A DNA stretch of 64,000 nt from CAZAPO01 sp044841755 (GTDB lineage Bacteria > Bacteroidota > Bacteroidia > Flavobacteriales > Flavobacteriaceae): the NCBI GenBank assembly GCA_044841755.1, contig JAXOFM010000004.1:329597-393596 (forward strand), given 5' to 3'. Each line of letters begins with the position of its first letter. Positions within the stretch are counted from its first letter, which is position 1. The notes beneath the pieces were generated by a model. It did no database searches and was not told the origin of the DNA. It saw only the letters and a program-made list of their open reading frames with translations. A program made the position numbers and the translations under genes. Positions 1 to 8,099 of this stretch are shown here, piece by piece.

Positions 1-159
1 ATTCTCATACAAAACAATTGTATGTTTTAGTACATCAATACTATTGAATTGGTGATAAAAAGCATGATCATCTCCATCTACTATTGCTAATTCTTGGTCG
101 AGAAGCTTTACTAAAGCAATGAAGTCTTGATCAGTAGAGCTGGTTCTAACACTATTCAT
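1..159 (-). CDS. GNAT-family N-acetyltransferase, N-terminal fragment (cut by window edge)
   Basis: Minus-strand reading frame that opens with ATG at 157-159 and stays open for 53 codons to base 1. The visible part begins MNSVRTSSTD and contains an acidic, helical N-terminus followed by NSIDVLKHTIVLYEN. That is the usual first strand of small GNAT acetyltransferases, just before the 'G.pVGCGa' strand, which lies outside the window. The start lies 2 nt downstream of the stop of the redoxin gene, so the two are probably co-transcribed. The substrate cannot be inferred. The family call rests on a short N-terminal match only. Confidence 0.55.
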   Translation of the reverse strand, partial: MNSVRTSSTDQDFIALVKLLDQELAIVDGDDHAFYHQFNSIDVLKHTIVLYEN

Positions 160-161
160 TT

Positions 162-716
162 CTATTTCCACTTAATATTACAACCAATACTAGGTTTTTG
201 AGGGAGAGTATTATCTTTTTCTTCGTGCAAACAATCAAGGGCATTTTTAAGATCATTTCCTGTTAAAGGTATGCCATTACCTGGTCTGCTGTCGTCAAGT
301 TGCCCTCTATAAATCAATTTTAAATCTTCATTAAAGAGATATAAATCTGGAGTACAAGCAGCATCATAAGCTTTAGCAACTTCTTGTGTTTCGTCATAAA
401 GGTAAGGAAACGGATAACCAACTTCTTTGGCATGAGTCTTCATCTTGTCTGGTGCATCCTGTGGGTAATTAATGACATCATTACTAGAAATAGCAACAAA
501 ACCAATTCCTTTATGCTCATAATCATTGGCCATTTCTATCAACATACTATTGACATGAATAACAAAGGGACAGTGGTTGCAAATAAACATGACAACCGTT
601 CCTTTAGGACCTTTTATATTGTTTAATGAGATAGTAGTATTAGAAACAGTATCTGGCAAGTTAAAATCAGGAGCTTGAGTTCCTAATGGAATCATATTTG
701 AAGGAGTACGTGCCAT
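162..716 (-). CDS. Thioredoxin-fold redoxin family protein (AhpC/TSA-like)
   Basis: A 184-aa redoxin. The N-terminal segment (GTQAPDFNLPD) is the usual AhpC/TSA opening. The strand VVMFICNHCPFV around residues 40-52 carries a CxxC-like active site, C46-N-H-C49, in place of the classical WCxxC of thioredoxins. Conserved downstream elements include an ISSND turn and the cis-Pro region CTPDLYLF near residue 120. There is no signal peptide, so it is probably cytoplasmic. These proteins are thiol peroxidase or disulfide reductase-like; the substrate is unknown. The GNAT fragment follows 2 nt downstream, suggesting an operon. Confidence 0.8.
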   Translation of the reverse strand: MARTPSNMIPLGTQAPDFNLPDTVSNTTISLNNIKGPKGTVVMFICNHCPFVIHVNSMLIEMANDYEHKGIGFVAISSNDVINYPQDAPDKMKTHAKEVGYPFPYLYDETQEVAKAYDAACTPDLYLFNEDLKLIYRGQLDDSRPGNGIPLTGNDLKNALDCLHEEKDNTLPQKPSIGCNIKWK

Positions 717-815
717 AATTATTATAAGATATATTCAAAAATAAGGAACCTTAATATTGAAACCAATGTAAATTATAATTTATATCTTCCCAACCTAACT
801 AACTAATCATTTTAA

Positions 816-1151
816 ATGGCAGACACCATATCATTTGAAGATTTCACAAAGGTTGATCTTAGAGTAGGAACTATTATAGAAGTGAATGACTTTCCTGAGG
901 CAAGAAATCCTGCATATCAATTAACTATTGATTTTGGGGATTTAGGGATTAAGAGATCTTCTGCTCAAATCACAATTTTATATACTAAAGAAGAACTACT
1001 TAACAGGCAGATTGTTGCTGTAGTTAATTTTCCAAAAAAGCAGATTGCCACTTTTATGAGTGAATGTTTGGTAATGGGAGCTGTTGATGGTAAAGATGTT
1101 ATTTTACTAAAGCCAGAACAGCGAGTAAAGAACGGTTCTACGGTTTCATAA
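816..1151 (+). CDS. csaA: CsaA-type tRNA-binding domain protein
   Basis: A 111-aa protein made only of the EMAP-II/tRNA-binding OB fold. The motif FTKVDLRVGTI (10-20) is the first strand of the fold, and the C-terminal part (VMGAVDGKDVILLKPEQ) closes the barrel. Length and domain match CsaA and the C-terminal tRNA-binding module of MetRS; CsaA has been described as a chaperone/export-associated protein in Bacillus. It is the first gene of a three-gene plus-strand run with 1-nt and 5-nt spacings (csaA, BASS transporter, acyltransferase). The family is clear; the physiological role is not. Confidence 0.85.
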   Translation: MADTISFEDFTKVDLRVGTIIEVNDFPEARNPAYQLTIDFGDLGIKRSSAQITILYTKEELLNRQIVAVVNFPKKQIATFMSECLVMGAVDGKDVILLKPEQRVKNGSTVS

Positions 1152-1152
1152 T

Positions 1153-2043
1153 ATGCAGCAACTTGATGGCGTAAAAATAAACTTTGATAGTGAAGGACTT
1201 TGGGTGCTTAACATTGCCTTAGCGGTAGTTATGTTTGGTGTTGCTCTGGGAATAACTATTCATGATTTCAAGAACCTTTTTAAACAGCCAAAGCTTGTTT
1301 TATTAGGAGTTTTATCACAATTTGTATTATTGCCTTTTATAACTTTTTTGGTAATACTTTTGATTAAGCCACAACCAAGTATAGCTTTAGGTATGATGAT
1401 GGTAGCAGCTTGTCCAGGAGGTAATATTTCTAACTTTATGACCCATTTAGCAAAGGGGAATACTGCACTTTCAGTAACCTTAACAGCATTTGCTACCTTT
1501 TTAGCAATATTTATGACGCCACTAAACTTTCAAGTTTATGGAAACTTATATCAACCTACTGCCCAAATATTAAAGACGGTTTCTTTAGACCCATTAGAAT
1601 TATTTAAAGTAGTTGGTTTAATTCTAGGAATTCCGTTGATTTTAGGAATGAGTTTGAGAAAAAAGAACGAGAAGCTTGCACTCAAAATGTCTAAAATATT
1701 GAAACCTTTATCAATTATTGTGTTTATAGCAATTGTGATTATTGCTTTTTCAAATAATCTGGACATTTTTAATGATTATGTACATCACGTGCTGGCCATT
1801 GGTATTGGTCATAACTTATTGGCTATATTGTTAGGTCTTATTATTGCAAAACTATTTAGGTTATCATTTAAAGATCAAAAAACCTTAGCTATTGAAATGG
1901 GAATTCAAAATTCTGGTTTAGGATTACTGCTCATATTCACCTTCTTTAATGGATTAGGAGGAATGGCAATTCTTGCTGCTTTTTGGGGAATATGGCATAT
2001 TATTTCAGGATTAACTTTAGCAGCTATTTGGTCTAAAAAATAA
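1153..2043 (+). CDS. Bile acid:sodium symporter (BASS) family transporter
   Basis: A 296-aa polytopic membrane protein with about nine hydrophobic segments. It carries the BASS-family signature ACPGGNISNF (86-95) and a second conserved crossover region (EMGIQNSGLG) near residue 250. Such proteins move organic anions, keto acids or sulfated steroids with sodium across the inner membrane. The start ATG lies 1 nt after the csaA stop, and the acyltransferase gene follows 5 nt downstream. The transported solute cannot be read from the sequence. Confidence 0.85.
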   Translation: MQQLDGVKINFDSEGLWVLNIALAVVMFGVALGITIHDFKNLFKQPKLVLLGVLSQFVLLPFITFLVILLIKPQPSIALGMMMVAACPGGNISNFMTHLAKGNTALSVTLTAFATFLAIFMTPLNFQVYGNLYQPTAQILKTVSLDPLELFKVVGLILGIPLILGMSLRKKNEKLALKMSKILKPLSIIVFIAIVIIAFSNNLDIFNDYVHHVLAIGIGHNLLAILLGLIIAKLFRLSFKDQKTLAIEMGIQNSGLGLLLIFTFFNGLGGMAILAAFWGIWHIISGLTLAAIWSKK

Positions 2044-2048
2044 ACAAT

Positions 2049-3080
2049 TTGAAAAAGCTCTGGCTACATACAGTTAGAACGTACTTGCGTATTGGCATGT
2101 TCTTTTACTTTAAAAAACTAAAGGTACATGGTGCTGAAAATGTTCCTAAAGATAAGCCTGTGTTGTTTCTAGCGAATCACCAGAACGCACTTTTAGATGC
2201 ACTTTTAATCGCTGGTAAGTGCGGAAGATTTTCCTATTTCTTGACAAGAGCTGCAGTATTTAAGAAAAGCTTTGTAAGTAAGATTTTGAAAAGCTTACAA
2301 ATGCTTCCTGTTTATAGAGTAAGAGATGGGTGGAATACTATTGCAAATAATAACGCCATTTTTGAAACCTGCTCAGAACTTTTATTTAATAATGAAGCTG
2401 TTGTGATTTTTCCCGAAGGGAGTCATAATTTGGTGAGAAGGGTTAGACCTTTAAGCAAAGGTTTTACAAGGATTGTTTTTGATACGCTTGAAAAATATCC
2501 AAATCTAGATTTACAGTTGGTACCAGTGGGACTAAATTTTATTGAAGCAACATCATGTCCAGACAGTACAGCAATTTTCTTTGGAAAATCTATTACTGCT
2601 AATGATTTTGTAAACAACAAAAGGGCAGAAGGAGTAGTGCAACTAAAACAAGAGGTTCATGCTAGAATAGCTGAATTAACCACTCATATTCCTGAAAGCA
2701 ATTATGACGAAATCTTAAACGAGCTTTTAGAAAGAAATGTTGACTTGCTAAATCCAAAGAAGGCTAATGAGTGTATTAAAACAAACTTTGAAGATTGCAA
2801 AAGTAAACCTAAATCAAGCATTAATGGTTTGCGAGTGTTTCTAAAGTATGTATTAATACTAAATCTTTTTGTTCCCTATTTTATTTGGAAGTTTTTAGTC
2901 AAGCCAAAAATCAAGGAGCAAGAATTTGTTTCGACGTTTAGATTTGCATTAGCACTAACATTGGTTCCTTTTTATTTAATAATTATTTGCTCAATATTGG
3001 GAATACTTTTTGGAGCAATAATTGGGTTACTCTATCTACTAGGCAGTTTGGTTTTAGCATTAGTTGCTATTAAAGCATAA
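2049..3080 (+). CDS. PlsC-like 1-acylglycerol-3-phosphate acyltransferase family protein
   Basis: A 343-aa lipid acyltransferase. The catalytic NHx4D box is NHQNALLD (43-50), and the glycerol-phosphate binding box is FPEGSHN (121-127). Two C-terminal hydrophobic stretches (about 263-285 and 302-342) anchor it in the membrane, which makes it longer than a minimal PlsC (about 240 aa). The best start is TTG at 2049, 5 nt after the BASS stop; the encoded MKKLWLHTVR looks like a true N-terminus. It probably acylates lysophospholipid or an unusual lipid. The exact acceptor is unknown. Transcription ends at the hairpin at 3081-3108. Confidence 0.82.
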   Translation: MKKLWLHTVRTYLRIGMFFYFKKLKVHGAENVPKDKPVLFLANHQNALLDALLIAGKCGRFSYFLTRAAVFKKSFVSKILKSLQMLPVYRVRDGWNTIANNNAIFETCSELLFNNEAVVIFPEGSHNLVRRVRPLSKGFTRIVFDTLEKYPNLDLQLVPVGLNFIEATSCPDSTAIFFGKSITANDFVNNKRAEGVVQLKQEVHARIAELTTHIPESNYDEILNELLERNVDLLNPKKANECIKTNFEDCKSKPKSSINGLRVFLKYVLILNLFVPYFIWKFLVKPKIKEQEFVSTFRFALALTLVPFYLIIICSILGILFGAIIGLLYLLGSLVLALVAIKA

Positions 3081-3108
3081 AAAAAACCGCTAAAATTAGC
3101 GGTTTTTT
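3081..3108. terminator. Bidirectional rho-independent terminator
   Basis: An inverted repeat of about 11 bp (AACCGCTAA / TTAGCGGTT) is flanked by an A-run on the left and a T-run on the right. It sits between the plus-strand acyltransferase and the minus-strand PUR gene, so it can terminate both. Confidence 0.85.
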
Positions 3109-3131
3109 ATGATTAGTTTGTCTTTTAAGAT

Positions 3132-3503
3132 CTAAATATCTTCAAAGTTTACATCTGTAAAACTTTCTGGTGAAGCATGAGTCTCTTCTCCATTAAAGTC
3201 TTCTTTTTTAAAGTCTTTTTGATGACGTTCACTAATTACTTCTTCACCTTTTTCATCAATAATGTAATCAGTCATTTCTTGTAAAATACTATTGAACTCA
3301 GAAAAGTCTTCCTTGTATAGATAGATCTTGTGTTTCTTATAGTGAAAAGAACCATCATCGTTAGTAAACTTTTTGCTTTCAGTAATAGTTAAATAATAAT
3401 CCCCAGCTTTAGTTGCTCTAACATCAAAAAAGTAAGTACGTCTTCCAGCTCTTAGAACTTTAGAAAAAATCTCTTCTTTCTCCATCATTTCATTGTTACT
3501 CAT
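3132..3503 (-). CDS. PUR-alpha-like DUF3276 nucleic-acid-binding protein
   Basis: A 123-aa protein with the bacterial PUR domain. It contains EEIFSKVLRAGRRTYFFDVR (residues 9-28), then DYYLTITESKK and the basic HYKKHKIYLYKEDF. PUR proteins are small single-stranded nucleic-acid binders; the spirochaete member BpuR binds DNA and RNA. Bacteroidota genomes carry a conserved copy like this one. The C-terminal 30 residues are charged and probably flexible. It lies alone on the minus strand between the terminator and the ABC exporter. The role here is inferred only from the family. Confidence 0.8.
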   Translation of the reverse strand: MSNNEMMEKEEIFSKVLRAGRRTYFFDVRATKAGDYYLTITESKKFTNDDGSFHYKKHKIYLYKEDFSEFNSILQEMTDYIIDEKGEEVISERHQKDFKKEDFNGEETHASPESFTDVNFEDI

Positions 3504-3643
3504 AGTTGTGCTATTAAGTTTAAAATAGTTTATGCTATTTCAAAAATCTAAAAAAAAAGCATAGCAACCAACTAAATAAGAAAATTCTTTTTGTTTGTTT
3601 AATTTTTATTTTTCCTACAAATCTTAGCAGGCAAAATCTATTC

Positions 3644-5410
3644 TCAATTTGAAGAATCTTGCGAAGACTCGGATAGTTGTTTTAGATATAACTCTTTGTA
3701 ATAACCATCAAGATTAATTAATTGATCGTGAGTTCCTTCTTGTATAATTTTACCATCGTCTAGTACTAAAATATAGTCGGCATTTTTAGCTGAAGATATT
3801 CTGTGACTCACAATAACGGTAGTTTTACCAGATGAAACCTTACCTAGATTATTTAGAATTTGTTCTTCGGTTTCAGTATCAACAGCAGATAAACAATCAT
3901 CTAATAATAGAATTTCAGGATTCTTAATTATTGCCCTAGCAATAGAAACACGTTGTTTTTGTCCTCCAGAAAGTGTAATACCTCGTTCACCAAGAACAGT
4001 TTCATAGCCTTTGGTAAACTTTTCAATGTTAGCATGAACAACGGCATCTTTAGCTGCGTTGATAACGTCTTTATCTGTGGCGTTAACCAAGCCAAATTTA
4101 ATGTTATTCTTTATTGTGTCTGAAAACAGAAAAGCATCTTGAGGAACAAATCCAATGCTGCTTCTCAAATCGTTTAAATTGATTTCATCAATGTTGTCTC
4201 CATCAATTTTAATGTCTCCTTGACCAACATCATAAAGACGACCAATAAGATCTAGAATGGTTGATTTTCCAGAACCTGTTTTACCAATAATAGCTAAAGT
4301 CTGTCCTTTATTTATTTTAAAACTTACTCCTTTAAGTGCTTCAATGTTTGTGTCAGAATAAGTAAAATGTACATTATCAAACTCAATAGTCCCTTGAATC
4401 TCTGATCTGGAAGGGTTCTGATTTTTAATTTCAGGTTCTTCTTTTAAAAATTCATTGATCCTTTTTTGCGAAGCTTCAGCTTGCTGTACAATTGAAGTTA
4501 CCCAACCTAAAGTAGCCACAGGCCATGTAAGCATATTTACATAAATAATGAACTCAGCAATAATACCAATACTCTCAATTTCACCATTTATATATTGTTG
4601 ACCACCAATGTAAATGACGAGCAAGTTACTTGTTCCTATCAGTAGAATCATTAAAGGGAAGAACAGTGCTTGTACTTTAGTAAGATCAATTTGCTTCTGT
4701 CTATTTTCTGTAGAAAGAACTTCAAAATCATGATTGGTCAAAGCTTCAATACTATATGCTTTAATCACAGATATTCCGCTAAATGACTCCTGTGCATATG
4801 TTGAAAGTTTCGATAAATACTCTTGTACAATGGTACTTCGCTTATGAATTTCTTTACTTAGAAAATAAATTAAGGCAGAAAGAACAGGTAAAGGAATTAT
4901 TGTATACAGCGTAAGTTTAGGAGACTGATTGTACATGTAAATAAATGCTACAATTATAAGCGTGAACATGTTTAATGAATACATGATAGCAGGACCAGCA
5001 TACATACGCACTTTAGAAACATCTTCGGTGATTCTGTTCATTAAATCTCCAGTTCTGTTACTCTTATAAAAGTTTAGCGATAATCGTTGGTATTGTTGAT
5101 AGATCTCATTTTTAAGATCAAATTCAATATATCTGGAAACGTTAATGATTGTTTGGCGCATTAAAAAGGTTAAACCACCAGCAATTAAAGCTGCACCAAC
5201 TAGATATAAAATATTAATGAAAAGTTCTTTTTGAAAAACATCTTCTGCAATAGTGTCATTAACGCGGTTTGAAATTACATCAATTGATAAACCAATAAGT
5301 CTTGGTGTAAATAGCGCAAATATCTTTGCAGTTATGGTTATGACTACTCCAAATAGAAGTCTGTATCTATATTTATAAAAGTATTTATTTAAATGTCGTA
5401 ATTCCTTCAT
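3644..5410 (-). CDS. ABC exporter, fused membrane and ATPase domains (MsbA/MdlB-like)
   Basis: A 588-aa half-transporter. A six-helix type I exporter membrane domain (about 1-310) is followed by an ATPase domain with Walker A GKTGSGKST (376-384), signature LSGGQ (480-484), Walker B LLLDD (501-505) and H-loop H536. The residue after the Walker B aspartate is Asp505 (LLLDDCLSAVD) where fully active sites have Glu. This is typical of the degenerate-site half of heterodimeric exporters, but no partner gene is adjacent. It exports a lipid, peptide or drug; the substrate is unknown. Confidence 0.88.
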   Translation of the reverse strand: MKELRHLNKYFYKYRYRLLFGVVITITAKIFALFTPRLIGLSIDVISNRVNDTIAEDVFQKELFINILYLVGAALIAGGLTFLMRQTIINVSRYIEFDLKNEIYQQYQRLSLNFYKSNRTGDLMNRITEDVSKVRMYAGPAIMYSLNMFTLIIVAFIYMYNQSPKLTLYTIIPLPVLSALIYFLSKEIHKRSTIVQEYLSKLSTYAQESFSGISVIKAYSIEALTNHDFEVLSTENRQKQIDLTKVQALFFPLMILLIGTSNLLVIYIGGQQYINGEIESIGIIAEFIIYVNMLTWPVATLGWVTSIVQQAEASQKRINEFLKEEPEIKNQNPSRSEIQGTIEFDNVHFTYSDTNIEALKGVSFKINKGQTLAIIGKTGSGKSTILDLIGRLYDVGQGDIKIDGDNIDEINLNDLRSSIGFVPQDAFLFSDTIKNNIKFGLVNATDKDVINAAKDAVVHANIEKFTKGYETVLGERGITLSGGQKQRVSIARAIIKNPEILLLDDCLSAVDTETEEQILNNLGKVSSGKTTVIVSHRISSAKNADYILVLDDGKIIQEGTHDQLINLDGYYKELYLKQLSESSQDSSN

Positions 5411-5525
5411 TAACGTAAAGGGGCTTTCTTGTGATTAGTAACGGAGGTCAAAGATATAAAAAAGTAGTGCTAAGTATTTGTTAACTTATTGTAGTAATAA
5501 AATGTATTGTTTTTTAAAATAATAC

Positions 5526-5533
5526 TATTTTTG
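5526..5533 (+). promoter_or_regulatory. Probable promoter -7 element of nusB
   Basis: TATTTTTG at 5526-5533 fits the Bacteroidota -7 box TAnnTTTG, about 50 nt before the nusB ATG. The upstream -33 element is weak: an ATTG at 5506-5509, with a 16-nt spacer. Confidence 0.45.
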
Positions 5534-5581
5534 CGCGTAGATTATTAAGAGTAATCATTAAAATTAAAAACGTTCTTTAAG

Positions 5582-6526
5582 ATGCTTAACAGAAGACATA
5601 TTCGTATAAAAGTAATGCAGGTGATTTATGCTTTTAGCCAGGGAGAAGCTGATGATACCAAAAAGAATGAGAAATTCTTGTTACAAAGTATGGAGAATAT
5701 GTACAATTTGTACCTTTTAATTCTTTCTCTTTTAGCAGAGGTGCAAAGAAAGGCAGAAGATTACCAGAAAAAACTCCAGCAAAAGCATTTAGCAACATCA
5801 GAAGATAGAAACCCTAACAAAAAGTTTGTGAATAATGAGCTTTTATTAATGCTTAGAAATAACTCATCTTTAAAAGAAGCACTAGAATCCAGAAAAATAA
5901 AAAACTGGGAAATGGACGATGAATATGTTGAAGTGATTTTTAGAGCACTAATGGAAAGTGATCTCTATAAGGATTATATGGCTACTAAAACTTCTACATT
6001 TAGAGAGGATAAACAATTTGTTGTAGATATGTTTAAAGAAATTGTTGCGCCTAATGAGAAGTTATACGATTATCTTGAAGACAAGAACATTACTTGGTTA
6101 GATGATCTACCAGTGATAAATACTACCATTGTAAAATTACTTAGAAAGACCAACCCTTCAACTAGCGAAGGTCATTTTGTACCAATGCTTTTTAGGGATG
6201 AAGAAGATAAAGAGTTTGGAGTAGATCTTTTAAAGAAAACTGTATTAAATCAATCTTCTTTGAGCACAGAGATTGAAGGAAAGACTGCTAATTGGGATAA
6301 AGATCGAATTGCTAACATTGATTTTGTATTGTTACAAATGGCTATTTGTGAATTTCAAAAGTTTCCTTCTATTCCAGTAAAAGTTACCATAAATGAGTAT
6401 TTAGAGATCGCTAAAGAGTATTCTACACCAAAAAGTAGCGTTTTTATTAACGGAATACTTGACAAATTAGTGAAAGAATATAGTGATAAAGGAACGTTAA
6501 ATAAGGCTGGACGCGGACTGATGTAA
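5582..6526 (+). CDS. nusB: Transcription antitermination factor NusB (long Bacteroidota form)
   Basis: A 314-aa protein that begins MLNRRHIRIKVMQVIYAF, the typical NusB first helix. It ends with the conserved C-terminal helices (DFVLLQMAICEF, IPVKVTINEYLEIAKEYS). NusB binds boxA RNA with NusE/S10 and promotes antitermination of rRNA transcription. E. coli NusB is about 140 aa; the extra length here is a central helical region (about 45-170) usual in this phylum. The gene is divergent from the ABC exporter and is followed by a lipoprotein gene and yajC. Confidence 0.88.
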   Translation: MLNRRHIRIKVMQVIYAFSQGEADDTKKNEKFLLQSMENMYNLYLLILSLLAEVQRKAEDYQKKLQQKHLATSEDRNPNKKFVNNELLLMLRNNSSLKEALESRKIKNWEMDDEYVEVIFRALMESDLYKDYMATKTSTFREDKQFVVDMFKEIVAPNEKLYDYLEDKNITWLDDLPVINTTIVKLLRKTNPSTSEGHFVPMLFRDEEDKEFGVDLLKKTVLNQSSLSTEIEGKTANWDKDRIANIDFVLLQMAICEFQKFPSIPVKVTINEYLEIAKEYSTPKSSVFINGILDKLVKEYSDKGTLNKAGRGLM

Positions 6527-6608
6527 TGAAAATTTATTACATTTATGCCCGAAATAACCAAATTTAGAAAGAAAATAACCCAAAGTTTATCCAGAATAAA
6601 CTATTAAA

Positions 6609-7151
6609 ATGAAAAGTATGAAAAAAATAATTTTAGGTTTAAGCGCATTATGTATGGTAGCTTTTACATCATGTAAAGAGGATGCTACAAGCAAAATCAA
6701 ATCTGAGAATGTAAGTCAAGCAGCTGAAAGAGATGCAGTAGCTGGAGATTTCCCAGTATTAACTTTCGATAAGAAAGAGCATGATTTTGGAGAAATTGAA
6801 AACGGAACTCCTGTAGAAACAGTATTTACTTATACTAACACAGGAAAAGCTCCTTTAGTAATTTCTGACATCAAAAGTACTTGTGGATGTACTGTGCCTC
6901 AAGACTGGAGTAGAGAACCATTAGAGCCAGGAGCTTCATCAAAATTTACAGTGAAGTTTAATGGTAAAGGAGCTAACAAAGTATCAAAAACTGTAACAGT
7001 AACTGCTAATACTGAAGCAGGTAAAGAAACAGTAAAGATTACTGCATTTATTAAAGGAGGAGCAACTACAGGTACTCCAATCCCTGCAAATACGCAAGCA
7101 GCAGTAAAGTCTAGCACTAAACCAGGTCACGAAGGTCATAACCACGATTAA
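6609..7151 (+). CDS. DUF1573-domain lipoprotein
   Basis: A 180-aa protein. The signal peptide has a lipobox ending at Cys22 (VAFTSC), so it is a predicted lipoprotein. Residues about 50-145 form one DUF1573 domain, an Ig-like fold with the signature FDKKEHDFGEIENGTPVE and STCGCTVP. The tail is Ala/Thr/Lys rich and ends HEGHNHD, a His-rich end that could bind metal. A downstream methionine (M4) is an alternative start. It lies 9 nt before yajC and is probably co-transcribed. The function of DUF1573 proteins is unknown. Confidence 0.8.
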   Translation: MKSMKKIILGLSALCMVAFTSCKEDATSKIKSENVSQAAERDAVAGDFPVLTFDKKEHDFGEIENGTPVETVFTYTNTGKAPLVISDIKSTCGCTVPQDWSREPLEPGASSKFTVKFNGKGANKVSKTVTVTANTEAGKETVKITAFIKGGATTGTPIPANTQAAVKSSTKPGHEGHNHD

Positions 7152-7160
7152 TTTTATTTA

Positions 7161-7442
7161 ATGGAAGCATTAGGACCTTATTTTCCTTTTATAGCAATGT
7201 TTGCTGTAGTGTATTTTTTTATGATTGCACCGCAGATGAAAAGAGCAAAACAGGAAAAGAAATTCGCCGCAGAATTAAAGCGAGGTGATAAAGTAATAAC
7301 TAAGAGTGGAATGCATGGTAAGATTTTTGAACTAACTGATGCCAGCTGTGTGATAGAAACATCAGCAGGAAAGATCAAGTTTGAGCGATCAGCCATTTCC
7401 ATGGAGATGAGTAAGAAACTTAATCAGCCAGCAAAAAAATAA
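7161..7442 (+). CDS. yajC: Preprotein translocase subunit YajC
   Basis: A 93-aa protein with one N-terminal TM helix (about 6-24: FPFIAMFAVVYFFMIAPQ) followed by the YajC core. The core includes PQMKRAKQEKKF, LKRGDKVITKSGMHGKI and the closing IKFERSAI. YajC associates with SecDF in the inner membrane and assists Sec-dependent export. The length and the PQ-x-K-R motif right after the TM are diagnostic. A strong bidirectional terminator follows. Confidence 0.92.
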   Translation: MEALGPYFPFIAMFAVVYFFMIAPQMKRAKQEKKFAAELKRGDKVITKSGMHGKIFELTDASCVIETSAGKIKFERSAISMEMSKKLNQPAKK

Positions 7443-7443
7443 T

Positions 7444-7475
7444 AAAAAAGGCTTCTAATTTGGAAGCCTTTTTTA
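7444..7475. terminator. Bidirectional rho-independent terminator
   Basis: The inverted repeat AAGGCTTC / GAAGCCTT has an A-run on the left and a T-run on the right. It lies between the convergent yajC and YdeI-like genes. Confidence 0.87.
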
Positions 7476-7476
7476 A

Positions 7477-8076
7477 TTAACAGTTTTTATACTTATCATG
7501 TAAACCAATGCCTTGAAGGATCATTGGTTTAATTTTTTCTAATCTACTTGTTTTGGTAGCTTCTCTTTTGGCAGAAGCTATATGCTCACAATATTCACGT
7601 TGTTTGTAAGGAGTTAAGCTTTCAAATGCATTCTGTAACTCTTTGTCATTATTTAACTCTACTTGTAACTCTGAAGGAATTATGGTTTCTTTTTTAGTTC
7701 TATCAGACTTTACTTCTTTACCAGCTTTTTGATTTTCAATAGCTTCTTTTACATATTGTAATAGTACTTTCTTATCAACCTCTTCAATAGAACTGAAATT
7801 AAGCTGACGCATAGCCTTTGTTTTGCCTTCTTGGGCGTTTCTTAAAATACCCAATTCATCTTTTAAAAACACACCTTGAAAAAACCACACACCAAAATGT
7901 TCTTTAAAAGCACCAATACCACAAACATTCTTTCCATTTATGGTGTAGGTTGGTATACTCCATTTAAGTGTTTCTACCAATTCTGTTTGTAGCATCACTT
8001 CACGTAATTGTGATAAAGCATCTGACCATTTTTCGTTGGTCTCTATATATTCTTTAACAGAGGTTACTTTTTTCAT
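7477..8076 (-). CDS. DUF1801 / YdeI-like protein
   Basis: A 199-aa protein with two parts. Residues about 15-115 are a DUF1801 (YdhG-like) domain, with the markers TLKWSIPTYTINGKNVCGIGAFKEH and FFQG. Residues about 130-195 form the helical YdeI/OmpD-associated segment, with SLTPYKQREYCEHIASAKR. Proteins of this arrangement are common in Bacteroidota and soil bacteria and are of unknown biochemical function. No signal peptide is present. It lies directly downstream of pepT on the same strand (gap about 23 nt) and shares the terminator at 7444-7475. Confidence 0.75.
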   Translation of the reverse strand: MKKVTSVKEYIETNEKWSDALSQLREVMLQTELVETLKWSIPTYTINGKNVCGIGAFKEHFGVWFFQGVFLKDELGILRNAQEGKTKAMRQLNFSSIEEVDKKVLLQYVKEAIENQKAGKEVKSDRTKKETIIPSELQVELNNDKELQNAFESLTPYKQREYCEHIASAKREATKTSRLEKIKPMILQGIGLHDKYKNC

Positions 8077-8099
8077 TTACAATGATTTTAAATAAATAC

